Notes: a model not told the origin generated them from the sequence alone. A DNA stretch of 64,000 bases from Kineothrix sp. MSJ-39 (GCF_018917935.1 NZ_JAHLPN010000008.1:1-64000); one strand, 5' to 3'; shown: positions 52,276 through 62,071, counted from the first letter of the stretch. Numbers and translations: made by a program.

Positions 52276-52422
52276 GTGCACATGATTTATAAAAAAGTAA
52301 CAAAAGAGAACGTCTGGAAGTGAAAAAACAGAGGATATCATTGGTAAGAATGACGAATTGAAATAATTTTTCAACTAGATATTGCTTTTTTGAAACGGGC
52401 ATATTATAGTATAAATGTGCAC
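52276..52422 (+). promoter_or_regulatory. Operator-like palindromes and promoter of the pentose operon
   Basis: Two GTGCAC palindromes (52276-52281 and 52417-52422) sit in similar contexts (ACGTGCACAT and ATGTGCACGG). Between them are TTGCTT (52383-52388) and TATAGT (52405-52410), 16 nt apart, a likely promoter. The second palindrome covers the start site, as expected for a LacI-type operator. The region between the LacI gene and xylB (52180-52537) has no gene. Confidence 0.55.
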
Positions 52423-52537
52423 GGGCACAAGAAAGCACGGCATTTGTGTTTGAGACTCGTGTGACGAAGAAAAAAACGTAAATGACAAATGATCCGGGAA
52501 GGGATCACGCAAAAGAAAATAAAACAGGAGGATGGAT

Positions 52538-54010
52538 ATGTTATATATCGGGGTAGATTTAGGAACATCCGCAGTAAAGCTGCTGTTAATGGATGGAGAA
52601 GGTAAGATCCGGAATATCGTATCGAAAGAATATCCGCTTTATTTCCCACATCCGGGCTGGAGTGAACAGAAGCCTGAGGATTGGTATGAGCAGGTTATGG
52701 CAGGCATCAAGGAACTGATCAAAGATGCTGATAAATCGCAGGTTGCAGGCATCAGCTTCGGCGGTCAGATGCACGGACTTGTTATATTGGATAAGGATGA
52801 CAATGTGATCCGTCCGGCGATCCTTTGGAATGACGGCAGAACCACAGAGGAATGTGATTACTTAAATAATGTGATCGGAAAGGATAAGCTTTCCCAGTAC
52901 ACAGCCAATATTTCCTTCACGGGCTTTACAGCACCGAAGGTTTTATGGGTAAAAAATAAAGAACCTGAGAATTTTGCTAAGATCGAAAAGATCATGCTGC
53001 CAAAGGATTACATCGCATACAAGCTTTCAGGCGTACATTGCACAGATGTTTCCGATGCATCAGGTATGCTGCTCTTTGATGTAAAGAACAGATGCTGGTC
53101 TAAGGAAATGTGCGAGATCTGTGGCGTGAAAGAAGAACAGCTCGCCAAGATCTATGAATCCTATGAGACAGTCGGAACTGTTTTACCGGAGATCGCAAAA
53201 GAGCTCGGTATTCCGGAAAGCTGTAAGGTAGTTGCCGGTGCAGGCGATAATGCAGCCGCAGCAGTCGGTACAGGAACAGTCGGAGACGGCATGTGCAATA
53301 TTTCACTTGGTACAAGTGGCACGATCTTTATCTCCTCTGAGAAATTTGGTGTAGATAAGAACAATGCGCTGCATGCATTTGCACATGCGGATGGACATTA
53401 TCATTTGATGGGCTGTATGCTTTCCGCAGCAAGCTGTAATAAATGGTGGATGGATGAGATCATCCGCACAAAGGATTATCCGGCAGAACAGAAGGGTATC
53501 ACAAAACTTGGTGAAAACCATGTATTCTTCCTTCCATATTTAATGGGAGAGCGTTCTCCGCACAACAATCCGAATGCAAGAGGCACTTTCATCGGTATGA
53601 CAATGGATACCACGAGAGAAGATATGACACAGGCAGTATTAGAGGGTGTTGCCTTCGCACTGCGTGATTCTCTGGAAGTTGCAAGAAGCCTTGGTATTGA
53701 TATCAAACGTACAAAGATCTGCGGTGGTGGTGCAAAGAGCCCGCTGTGGAAGAAGATGATCGCCAATATCATGAACTTAAAAGTAGATGTCATCGAAAGT
53801 GAAGAAGGACCTGCGCTCGGCGGTGCAATGCTCGCTGCTGTTGCAAACGGTGAATTCGCTTCTGTAGAAGATGCAGCAGCAAAGATCGTAAAGGTTGTCG
53901 ATACGGTAGAGCCTGATCCGGCACTTGTTGCAAAATATGAAGAGAAGTATCAGCAGTTCAAGGAAATCTATCCTGCCTGCAAACCACTTTTCGATATCAT
54001 TACAAAATAA
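52538..54010 (+). CDS. xylB: FGGY-family carbohydrate kinase, xylulokinase type
   Basis: 490 residues from ATG 52538 (AGGAGG is 6 nt upstream; the ATG at 52532 is too close). N-terminal LYIGVDLGTSAVKLLLMDG, GQMHGLV and LWNDGRTTEE are of the XylB type. GAGDNAAAAVG and CGGGAKSPLWKKM complete the FGGY pattern. It phosphorylates a ketose, most likely D-xylulose or a related pentulose. The genes that follow suggest a pentose or branched pentose. First gene of the operon. Confidence 0.88.
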   Translation: MLYIGVDLGTSAVKLLLMDGEGKIRNIVSKEYPLYFPHPGWSEQKPEDWYEQVMAGIKELIKDADKSQVAGISFGGQMHGLVILDKDDNVIRPAILWNDGRTTEECDYLNNVIGKDKLSQYTANISFTGFTAPKVLWVKNKEPENFAKIEKIMLPKDYIAYKLSGVHCTDVSDASGMLLFDVKNRCWSKEMCEICGVKEEQLAKIYESYETVGTVLPEIAKELGIPESCKVVAGAGDNAAAAVGTGTVGDGMCNISLGTSGTIFISSEKFGVDKNNALHAFAHADGHYHLMGCMLSAASCNKWWMDEIIRTKDYPAEQKGITKLGENHVFFLPYLMGERSPHNNPNARGTFIGMTMDTTREDMTQAVLEGVAFALRDSLEVARSLGIDIKRTKICGGGAKSPLWKKMIANIMNLKVDVIESEEGPALGGAMLAAVANGEFASVEDAAAKIVKVVDTVEPDPALVAKYEEKYQQFKEIYPACKPLFDIITK

Positions 54011-54033
54011 TGTAGTAAAAGGAGGACAAACCA

Positions 54034-54654
54034 ATGCAGATTTTAGATGTTACAGACGCACGTTTTAAAAAGTATGGACGAATCGTAAAAAATGTTGATT
54101 TTACAGGCCTTGTGGAAGCAATGCAGAGCACACCTCTCCCGGATGGCGTAGAGTATGTTGCCTCTGTTCCGGAACTGGAAGCACTTCCTGTAATGCAGGA
54201 GCTTCAGAAGGTGACTTACGGTGAGCTTCCTATTCAGATCGGTTACTGCAATGGTCATAACATACTGCTGAATGCAGTAGAATACCACAGAAGTTCAGAG
54301 ATCAACGTAGCTGCAACAGATGCAGTGCTGATCTTAGGCTCCGAGCAGGATATTACAGATGATTTCCATTATGATACATCCCTGATGGAAGCGTTCAAGA
54401 TCCCGAAAGGAACAGCAGTTGAGATTTATGGCACAACGCTTCACTATGCACCATGCGATCTCAATAATGAAGGCTTCAAGGTAACGGTTGTTCTGCCAAA
54501 GGGCACAAACGAACCGCTTGACGAAGCACACAAAGATGGTGAGGATAAGCTCATCACAGCAAAGAACAAATGGCTGATCGCACATGCAGAAGGCGGTCAG
54601 GATCCGGCAGCTTTCATCGGACTGGTCGGAAAGAACTTAAATATCAACGAATAA
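54034..54654 (+). CDS. DUF4867 family protein
   Basis: 206 residues. LPIQIGYCNGHNILLNAVEYHRSSEI and GTAVEIYGTTLHYAPC fit a beta-rich, cupin-like fold, as in DUF4867. Such proteins are often placed beside FGGY kinases and L-fucose isomerase-type genes; a sugar isomerase or mutarotase role is possible but unproven. It lies 23 bp after xylB with a clear AAAAGGAGG. Confidence 0.8.
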   Translation: MQILDVTDARFKKYGRIVKNVDFTGLVEAMQSTPLPDGVEYVASVPELEALPVMQELQKVTYGELPIQIGYCNGHNILLNAVEYHRSSEINVAATDAVLILGSEQDITDDFHYDTSLMEAFKIPKGTAVEIYGTTLHYAPCDLNNEGFKVTVVLPKGTNEPLDEAHKDGEDKLITAKNKWLIAHAEGGQDPAAFIGLVGKNLNINE

Positions 54655-54739
54655 GCGATACGTGATAAACAGGTCAGACCTGTTGGAATAAAGAAAATAA
54701 AATGAACTTTAAGTATGAAAGAAAATGGAGGAAAAAAAT

Positions 54740-56224
54740 ATGTACAATGCACCTGATGTAAAAATTGGTATCGTAGCAGTTTCCCGTGACTGCTTCCCGG
54801 AATCACTTTCCGTAAACAGAAGAAAAGCCCTGGTAGAGGCTTACACAAAGAAATATGACGCTTCTCAGATCTATGAATGTCCGATCTGTATCGTAGAGAG
54901 CGAGATCCATATGGTACAGGCTCTGGAAGACATCAAGAAAGCAGGCTGTAACGCACTTTGCGTATATCTTGGTAACTTCGGACCTGAAATCGCTGAAACA
55001 TTACTGGCTAAACATTTTGACGGACCTGTTATGTTCTGTGCAGCAGCAGAAGAATCCCAGAATGATCTGGTACAGGGACGTGGCGATGCTTACTGTGGTA
55101 TGCTGAATGCAAGCTACAACTTAAAGCTTCGTAATGTAAAGGCTTATATTCCGGAATATCCTGTTGGAACTGCAGAAGAATGTGCAGATATGATTCATGA
55201 ATTCGTTCCGATCGCACGTACAGTTGATGCACTTGCAAACTTAAAGATCATCAGCTTTGGTCCAAGACCACTGAACTTCCTTGCTTGTAATGCACCGATC
55301 AAACAGCTCTACAACTTAAATGTTGAGATCGAAGAGAACTCAGAGCTTGACCTTTTCGAAGCATTCAAGAAGCATGAAGGCGATGAAAGAATCCCTGCTA
55401 AAGTAAAAGAAATGGAAGAAGAATTAGGAAAGGGTAACAACAAACCTGGCATCCTTCCTAAACTTGCACAGTACGAGCTGACATTACTTGACTGGGTAGA
55501 GGAGCACAGAGGCTATCGTAAATATGTAGCGATCGCCGGAAAATGCTGGCCTGCATTCCAGACACAGTTCGGATTCGTTCCTTGCTATGTCAACAGCCGT
55601 TTAACAGGTATGGGTATTCCTGTATCTTGCGAAGTTGATATTTATGGTGCACTCAGTGAGTTCATCGGATATACAGTCAGCGAAGATATCGTTACACTGC
55701 TTGATATCAACAACTCTGTACCGGCAGATATGTACGAAGAATCCATCAAGGGCAAATTTGATTACACACATAAAGATACATTCATGGGCTTCCATTGTGG
55801 TAATACATGCAGCAAGAAACTGGCATTCTGCTCTATGCAGCACCAGATGATCATGGCAAGAAGCCTTCCGGAAGAAGTAACACAGGGAACACTTGAAGGC
55901 GATATCGCTCCTGGCGACATCACATTCTTCCGTCTGCAGTCTACAGCAGATGCAAAGCTCCGTGCTTACATTGCAAATGGTGAAGTACTTCCTGTTGCAA
56001 CAAAATCCTTCGGTGCGATCGGTGTATTCGCAATTCCTGAAATGGGCAGATTCTACCGTCATGTACTGATCGAGAAGAACTTCCCGCATCATGGAGCAGT
56101 TGCTTTCGGACATTACGGAAAAGCAATTTATGAAGTATTCAAGTACATCGGTGTAGATGTAGATGAGATCGGATACAACCAGCCTAAGGGTGTCAGATAT
56201 CCGACAGAAAATCCATTTGCATAA
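54740..56224 (+). CDS. L-fucose/L-arabinose isomerase-family protein
   Basis: 494 residues from ATG 54740 (GGAGG 8 nt upstream). It has the L-fucose isomerase fold order: N-terminal VKIGIVAVSRDCFPES, CVYLGNFGPEIAETLLA, FGPRPLNFL and a C-terminal GFHCGNTCSKKL region. It would interconvert an aldose and ketose; the exact sugar is not visible. With the kinase and transketolase it could feed a pentose, for example apiose, into the pentose phosphate pool. Confidence 0.8.
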   Translation: MYNAPDVKIGIVAVSRDCFPESLSVNRRKALVEAYTKKYDASQIYECPICIVESEIHMVQALEDIKKAGCNALCVYLGNFGPEIAETLLAKHFDGPVMFCAAAEESQNDLVQGRGDAYCGMLNASYNLKLRNVKAYIPEYPVGTAEECADMIHEFVPIARTVDALANLKIISFGPRPLNFLACNAPIKQLYNLNVEIEENSELDLFEAFKKHEGDERIPAKVKEMEEELGKGNNKPGILPKLAQYELTLLDWVEEHRGYRKYVAIAGKCWPAFQTQFGFVPCYVNSRLTGMGIPVSCEVDIYGALSEFIGYTVSEDIVTLLDINNSVPADMYEESIKGKFDYTHKDTFMGFHCGNTCSKKLAFCSMQHQMIMARSLPEEVTQGTLEGDIAPGDITFFRLQSTADAKLRAYIANGEVLPVATKSFGAIGVFAIPEMGRFYRHVLIEKNFPHHGAVAFGHYGKAIYEVFKYIGVDVDEIGYNQPKGVRYPTENPFA

Positions 56225-56488
56225 GCAGTTATGCAAAATGCTTTGACCAAAAGCATGGAGAATGATACAATCAGAATGTTTATAGGGGTAGCAACCGGTC
56301 ATATAGTTGATCGGTTGCTATCATAGGGTAAGGAGAAACGGTAGTCTTTCGCTCCTGGCTCTTATCGGAACAGCTGCTGCGGAGCACTTCTGTCTGTCTA
56401 CGAATAAACCGCAGACAGGGCAGAAAGGTATCGGTGTTTCGCAAAAGCAGTATATTGCAACCATATAGAATGAAAAAGGAGAAAGCAC
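56225..56488 (+). other. Intra-operon spacer with a hairpin
   Basis: 264 bp between the isomerase gene and the transketolase genes. A hairpin, TAGCAACCG (56288) with CGGTTGCTA (56311), has no T run. I see no ORF that I would trust. It may process or attenuate the operon message. Confidence 0.35.
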
Positions 56489-57334
56489 ATGACAAATTTA
56501 GAGCTTCAGAAAATGGCAAACGAAGTTCGTAAAGGTATCGTCACAAGTGTTCACAGCGCAAAGGCCGGTCATCCGGGCGGATCTTTATCTGCAGCAGATA
56601 TGTTCACATACCTTTACTTTGAAGAAATGAATATTGATCCTAAGAATCCAAAAATGGAAGACAGAGACCGTTTTGTTTTATCAAAGGGTCATACAGCACC
56701 GGGCTATTATGCAGCACTTGCAAACAGAGGATATTTCCCGGTAGAAGATTTAAAGACACTGCGTCACCTTGGTTCTTACCTGCAGGGACATCCTTGTATG
56801 CAGGAAACACCGGGTGTTGACATGAGCTCAGGTTCCCTGGGACAGGGCATTTCCGCAGCAGTTGGTATGGCACTTGCCGGAAAGCTTGATAATAAGGATT
56901 ACCGTGTATACACATTGCTGGGTGACGGCGAGATCCAGGAAGGTCAGGTATGGGAGGCTGCCATGTTTGCAGGCGCCAGAAAGCTTGACAACCTTGTTGT
57001 GATCGTAGATAACAACGGTCTGCAGATCGACGGTAAAGTAGAAGACGTATGTTCCGTATATCCGATCGATAAGAAGTTTGAAGCATTCAATTTCCAGGCG
57101 ATCAACATTGACGGTCATAATTTTGATGAGATCCGTGCTGCTATGCAGAAAGCAAGAGAAACAAAGGGTATGCCTACAGCGATCATCATGCATACAGTCA
57201 AAGGAAAAGGTGTTTCCTTCATGGAAGATCAGGCAGGCTGGCATGGCAAGGCACCAAACGATGAAGAATATGAAATCGCAATGGCAGATCTTAAGAAAAT
57301 TGATGAGCAATTAGAGAAAGCAGGTGAAGTATAA
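56489..57334 (+). CDS. Transketolase, N-terminal (TPP-binding) subunit
   Basis: 281 residues. HSAKAGHPGGSLSAADMFTYLY and the TPP motif LGDGEIQEGQVWEAAMFAG...VIVDNNGLQ are the transketolase N-terminal half. It works as a pair with the C-terminal subunit next to it, moving two-carbon units between sugar phosphates. The split form is frequent in Firmicutes. Its stop TAA overlaps the start of the partner. Confidence 0.93.
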   Translation: MTNLELQKMANEVRKGIVTSVHSAKAGHPGGSLSAADMFTYLYFEEMNIDPKNPKMEDRDRFVLSKGHTAPGYYAALANRGYFPVEDLKTLRHLGSYLQGHPCMQETPGVDMSSGSLGQGISAAVGMALAGKLDNKDYRVYTLLGDGEIQEGQVWEAAMFAGARKLDNLVVIVDNNGLQIDGKVEDVCSVYPIDKKFEAFNFQAINIDGHNFDEIRAAMQKARETKGMPTAIIMHTVKGKGVSFMEDQAGWHGKAPNDEEYEIAMADLKKIDEQLEKAGEV

Positions 57335-58272
57335 TGGCAGATGTAAAGAAAATTGCAACCAGAGAAAGCTATGGTAACGCACTTGTTGACTGCGCAGAAG
57401 ACTTCCCGCAGTTAGTTGTTCTTGACGCAGACCTTGCAGGTGCTACCAAAACAGGTATTTTCAAAAAAGCATATCCGGATCGTCACATCGATTGTGGTAT
57501 TGCAGAATGTAATATGACAGGAATCGCAGCAGGACTTGCTACCTGCGGTAAGATCCCATTTATTTCTTCCTTTGCAATGTTTGCAGCAGGAAGAAACTTT
57601 GAGCAGGTTCGTAACTCAATCGGTTATCCGCATCTGAATGTAAAGATCGGTGCAACACACGCCGGTATTACAGTCGGAGAAGACGGCGCAACACATCAGT
57701 GTAACGAAGATATCGCTCTGATGCGCACGATTCCGGGCATGACAGTTATTGTTCCTTCTGATGATATCGAAGCAAGAGCAGCAGTTCGTGCAGCACTGGA
57801 AATGAACGGTCCTGTTTACCTTCGTTTCGGTCGTGCAGCAGTTCCGGTGATCAACGACAAGCCGGACTACAAGTTTGAGATCGGTAAGGGTGTTGTCTTA
57901 AAAGAAGGCAAGGATGTAACGATCATCGCAACCGGTATCTGTGTAGATTCCGCACTGGGCGCAGCAGAAAAGCTGGCAGCAGACGGCATCGATGCAGAAG
58001 TTATCAATATCCACACGATCAAGCCACTGGATGAAGAGCTTGTACTTGCTTCGGCAAAGAAGACAGGCAAAGTGGTTACCGTAGAAGAGCACTCCGTGAT
58101 CGGCGGTCTTGGCAGCGCAGTATGTGACGTACTCAGCGAAAAGGCTCCGACAAAGGTTTGCAAGATCGGTATGTATGACAAATTCGGCGAATCCGGCCCT
58201 GCAGCAGCACTTGTTGCAAAATACGGCTTAGATGCGGAAGGCGTTTACAAGAAAGTAAAAGAGTTTGTATAG
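57334..58272 (+). CDS. Transketolase, C-terminal subunit
   Basis: 312 residues. It contains the pyrimidine-binding domain (RESYGNALVDCAEDFPQLVV, DCGIAECNMTGIAAGLA) and the C-terminal domain (VEEHSVIGGLGSAVCDVLSE). It forms the active site with the N-terminal subunit. ATG 57334 overlaps the stop of the partner by 1 nt. It ends the operon, just before a repeat element. Confidence 0.93.
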   Translation: MADVKKIATRESYGNALVDCAEDFPQLVVLDADLAGATKTGIFKKAYPDRHIDCGIAECNMTGIAAGLATCGKIPFISSFAMFAAGRNFEQVRNSIGYPHLNVKIGATHAGITVGEDGATHQCNEDIALMRTIPGMTVIVPSDDIEARAAVRAALEMNGPVYLRFGRAAVPVINDKPDYKFEIGKGVVLKEGKDVTIIATGICVDSALGAAEKLAADGIDAEVINIHTIKPLDEELVLASAKKTGKVVTVEEHSVIGGLGSAVCDVLSEKAPTKVCKIGMYDKFGESGPAAALVAKYGLDAEGVYKKVKEFV

Positions 58273-58300
58273 AAGCAATGAATAATTAAATGGATCAATT

Positions 58301-58592
58301 AAATCCCGGGGCTGATAGATACACGCAATCACGTTTGCCTACCCTGCGATTTGCTATGAGCATATCTTGCTGCGCTTCGGCCGCAAAAAAGCGTTGCGGT
58401 CTCTCAGCTGCAGCAAATGCTCCGCAAATCTCGGTCGGCTACACTATCGATTGCTTAGTATCTGTCAGCCCCGGGATTTTGTATTTATTGTTATTTTATT
58501 CATATATCTGAAACACATAACTATGCAGAAATGCCCTCTGATATTTGGGTAAAATCTTCCTATATATAAGACGATCCCCATTACTATAACGT
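58301..58592. repeat. Palindrome-bordered element, copy 1
   Basis: Borders AAATCCCGGGGCTGA at 58301 and TCAGCCCCGGGATTT ending at 58479 are inverted repeats; the core of about 140 bp reads forward from GCAATCACGTTTGCC to the AGCAATCGA side. 58480-58592 is a further copy of the flank. A second copy lies at 59893-60184 with the same flanks but an inverted core. The copies bracket the Rpn-type gene. Confidence 0.85.
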
Positions 58593-58927
58593 ATTGGAAT
58601 CGGACAGAGAATTATGTAAAAAAGTTTATTAGTAATTGTTAATGCTTTGCGATAATGATATAGTTATTACAAAGCATATTTTCTTTTCGGAAGCTTTCTG
58701 CTTTCGTGAACCATATCTTTATGATGCCATGTGTGGCATATCTGTTCATCTTTTAGAAAATCCATGCTTGAAACTAAATAAGAGCAGGGATTTGTGAAAG
58801 ATAACAAGACAGCTTACAGGGCAGAAAAAGATATATATGAGAGTATCTGGTCTGTAAAGGATAGGCAGTATGTCTGAAAAATGCCATAGCAAAGCAACTT
58901 CCTGCAGTATACCAAAGGAGGATATTT
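58593..58927. other. Intergenic region upstream of the second Rpn gene
   Basis: 335 bp, A/T rich. A hairpin AATGCTTTG/CAAAGCAT at about 58641-58678 is followed by TTTTC, like a terminator. No gene seen. The ribosome site AAAGGAGG for the next gene lies at the end. Confidence 0.35.
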
Positions 58928-59866
58928 ATGGCACAGAAAGACAAAAAAAGAAACTATCATAGCAATGGCAACAGGGAATACAAGAGTGACGTGATTTCCA
59001 TGATGTTGCAAATACCGGAGTATGCGCTGGATGTTTACAATGCAATGAACGACTCGGCTTATACAGATTCTGACATGATTCAGATCATGCGGCTGGAAAA
59101 TGGAATTTCATTATCTGTACGAAATGATGCTTCATTTTTCATCAGCAATTATCTGAATCTGTATGAACATCAGTCTACATACAGTCCGAATGCGCCTCTG
59201 CGTTTTCTGATCTATTTAACGAGTCTGCTTGAGAAAACCATTGGAAAGAGAGATCTTTATGGCAGAAAGCATATGCAGATTGCGACACCACATTTTGCGG
59301 TATTTTATAATGGAGCAGAGAAAAGACCGGAGAGAGAAGTATTGAAGCTTTCAGATGCATTTATTAATCAGACGGACACGCCGGAGGTTGAGCTGACGGT
59401 TACAGTGTATAATATTAATTTGGATAATAATACGCAGCTTCTTGCAAAAAGTAAGGTTTTGAATGGCTATATGATCTTTGTGAATCGTGTGCGGGAAAAT
59501 TTGGAACACCGGAGGGAGATTGCACAGAATGCATTGATATTTGATGTGGCTGTGTATGAGGAAGATTTGGAAGTCTCGATTAATGAAGCAATTGATTATT
59601 GTATAAAACATCACATCATGGAAAATTTTTTCAGGGAAAACAGAAATGGGGTGACCAAAAGCATGGTACTTGATTATACATGGGAACGGCGTGAGAAGTT
59701 GATTCGTGCAGAAGAATATGAGGATGGAAAGCGTGAAGGACTTGAAATTGGCAGGGCCGAGGGCGAAAAAAGAGTAGAGGATACGAAAAAGAGATTACTT
59801 CAAAACTTGATGAAATCTCAAAATATCACAGAGACTGAGGCAAAACAAATGCTTGGAATCCAATAA
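58928..59866 (+). CDS. Rpn / PD-(D/E)XK nuclease family protein, second member
   Basis: 312 residues. SVRNDASFFISNYLNLYEHQ has the D...ExQ pattern of Rpn-type nucleases, followed by the RFLIYLTSLLEK helix typical of the Lachnospiraceae group. The C-terminus (about 250-312) is charged and helical. It lies between two copies of the same repeat element, which suggests it is part of a mobile or recombining unit. Ribosome site AAAGGAGG before ATG 58928. Confidence 0.8.
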   Translation: MAQKDKKRNYHSNGNREYKSDVISMMLQIPEYALDVYNAMNDSAYTDSDMIQIMRLENGISLSVRNDASFFISNYLNLYEHQSTYSPNAPLRFLIYLTSLLEKTIGKRDLYGRKHMQIATPHFAVFYNGAEKRPEREVLKLSDAFINQTDTPEVELTVTVYNINLDNNTQLLAKSKVLNGYMIFVNRVRENLEHRREIAQNALIFDVAVYEEDLEVSINEAIDYCIKHHIMENFFRENRNGVTKSMVLDYTWERREKLIRAEEYEDGKREGLEIGRAEGEKRVEDTKKRLLQNLMKSQNITETEAKQMLGIQ

Positions 59867-59892
59867 ATATATAGCCGGACAGGCAATCAACC

Positions 59893-60184
59893 AAATCCCG
59901 GGGCTGATAGATACTAAGCAATCGATAGTGTAGCCGACCGAGATTTGCGGAGCATTTGCTGCAGCGGAGAGATCGCAACGCTTTTTTGCGACCGAAGCGC
60001 AGCAAAATATGCTCATAGCAAATCGCAGGGTAGGCAAACGTGATTGCATGTATCTGTCAGCCCCGGGATTTTGTATTTATTTTTATTTCATTCATATATC
60101 TGAAACACATAACTATGCAGAAATGCCCTCTGATATTTGGGTAAAATCTTCCTATATATAAGACAATCCTCATTGTTATGACGC
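59893..60184. repeat. Palindrome-bordered element, copy 2 (core inverted)
   Basis: Same borders as copy 1 (AAATCCCGGGG at 59893 and CCCCGGGATTT ending at 60071), same total length of 179 bp, and the same right flank (60072-60184). The core is the reverse complement of that of copy 1 with about five differences. The left flanks are not similar. Confidence 0.85.
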
Positions 60185-60296
60185 ATTCTCTGAATGTAAA
60201 ATGTAAGTAAAATATGTAAATTCCTGTGGTGTTATTGAGAATTGTATTATAAAATAATTCCGTGGAAACCTATTTATAGCATAAGAGGAGGCTATT

Positions 60297-62051
60297 ATGG
60301 ACTTTTTCGGAATATTATCAATGGTAGGTGGACTTGCCCTGTTTTTATATGGAATGCACCTGCTTGGAGAGGGATTATCGAGCGTATCCGGCGGTCGTCT
60401 GGAAAAAATCCTGGAACGCATGACCAATAATCCGATCAAAGCTGTTGCACTTGGTGCGGGCGTGACTGCACTGATCCAGAGTTCTTCTGCCACAACCGTT
60501 ATGGTTGTCGGTTTTGTAAACTCCGGTATTATGAAGCTTTCCCAGGCAGTTGGTATCATCATGGGTGCCAATATCGGTACAACCGTAACTTCCTGGATCT
60601 TAAGTCTGAGTGGTATCGAAAGCACCAATTTCTTTGTTCGCTTATTAAAACCAACCTCATTTTCGCCGGTTCTGGCACTGGTTGGTGTCTGTATGCTGCT
60701 TTTTTCCAAGAAAGAGAAAAAACACAATATCGGAACGATCCTGATCGGCTTTGCAGTGTTGATGTATGGTATGGATGCCATGTCAGAAGCAGTGAAACCG
60801 CTTGCAAATGTACCGGCATTTACCGGAATGCTGACAAAATTCTCCAATCCGGTTCTTGGTATGCTGGCAGGAACAATTCTGACGGCCGTAATCCAGAGTT
60901 CTTCTGCATCTGTCGGTATTTTACAGGCACTTTGTAAAACCGGTGCAGTCAGCTATGCCACAGCCATTCCGATCATCATGGGACAGAATATCGGAACCTG
61001 TATCACAGCACTGCTTTCTGCAATCGGTGCAAAGAAAAACGCAAAACGTGCAGCTGTTGTACATTTGTATTTTAACCTGATCGGAACCGTTCTTTTCATG
61101 GTGGTCTTTTATTCGATTAATGAATTTGTGCATTTTGCATTTCTTGCAGACAGTGCCAATGCAGCAGGGATTGCAGTAATCCACAGTGCATTTAATATTG
61201 CTGCGACGATCGTACTGCTTCCATTTGCAAAACTATTGGAAAAGCTTGCGATCCTTACTATTCCGGAAGATGCGGAACAGCAGCCGGAGGAAGATCGTGT
61301 GCTCGTGCTTGACAGCCGTTTCTTAGAGACGCCGGCTGTTGCCATGGAGCAGTGTCGTACTGCAACGATTGAAATGTCGGATCTTTCCAAAAAAGCATTA
61401 TATGACGCCATGTCACTGCTTGCGCATTATGATGAGGAGAAAGCACAGAGGGTGCTTGATCTGGAGGATAAGGTAGACAAATATGAGGATGAACTGGGAA
61501 GTTATCTGGTCAAGCTGTCATCCAAAAATCTGACGGAAAAGGACTCCCATTCCCTTTCTATCCTGCTCCACAGCATTGGCGATTTTGAGCGGATCAGTGA
61601 TCATGCCATCAATATTAAAGAATCAGCTGAAGAAATGACCAAAAAAGATCAGCATTTCTCCAATAAGGCACTGGTTGAGCTGGAAATTTTTACAAATGCA
61701 TTAAAGGAAGTGGTAGATCTTACTTTTGATGTGTTTAAGACAGAAGATCTGACAAGAGCCGCACAGGTAGAACCATTGGAGGAAGAGATCGATTATTTAC
61801 AGGCAGAACTTAAGAGACGCCATATCAAACGTCTGCGCAAAGGAAAGTGTACGATCGAGATGGGATTTATTTTATCGGATGTGCTCACAAGCTATGAACG
61901 TGTGGCAGATCATTGTTCCAACATTGCGGCCTGTCTGATGGAAGTCAATGATGATGCATTCGATATTCATGAATACAAGCTTGGTATTGAAAACAAAGAA
62001 GATTTTGAAATGAGCTTTAAGAAACTGAAAGAGAAATATATGTTACCGTAA
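60297..62051 (+). CDS. Na+/phosphate cotransporter family protein with PhoU-like domain
   Basis: 584 residues. Two inverted NptA-type repeats each hold QSSSA (LIQSSSATTVMVVGF at about 61, VIQSSSASVGILQAL at about 200), the sodium and phosphate binding motif. The C-terminal half (about 350-560) is a PhoU-like helical domain. It would import phosphate with sodium and signal phosphate state. The response regulator begins 20 bp after it, so the operon probably senses phosphate. Confidence 0.92.
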   Translation: MDFFGILSMVGGLALFLYGMHLLGEGLSSVSGGRLEKILERMTNNPIKAVALGAGVTALIQSSSATTVMVVGFVNSGIMKLSQAVGIIMGANIGTTVTSWILSLSGIESTNFFVRLLKPTSFSPVLALVGVCMLLFSKKEKKHNIGTILIGFAVLMYGMDAMSEAVKPLANVPAFTGMLTKFSNPVLGMLAGTILTAVIQSSSASVGILQALCKTGAVSYATAIPIIMGQNIGTCITALLSAIGAKKNAKRAAVVHLYFNLIGTVLFMVVFYSINEFVHFAFLADSANAAGIAVIHSAFNIAATIVLLPFAKLLEKLAILTIPEDAEQQPEEDRVLVLDSRFLETPAVAMEQCRTATIEMSDLSKKALYDAMSLLAHYDEEKAQRVLDLEDKVDKYEDELGSYLVKLSSKNLTEKDSHSLSILLHSIGDFERISDHAINIKESAEEMTKKDQHFSNKALVELEIFTNALKEVVDLTFDVFKTEDLTRAAQVEPLEEEIDYLQAELKRRHIKRLRKGKCTIEMGFILSDVLTSYERVADHCSNIAACLMEVNDDAFDIHEYKLGIENKEDFEMSFKKLKEKYMLP

Positions 62052-62071
62052 GTGAAAGGAAGGCGGTTTCT

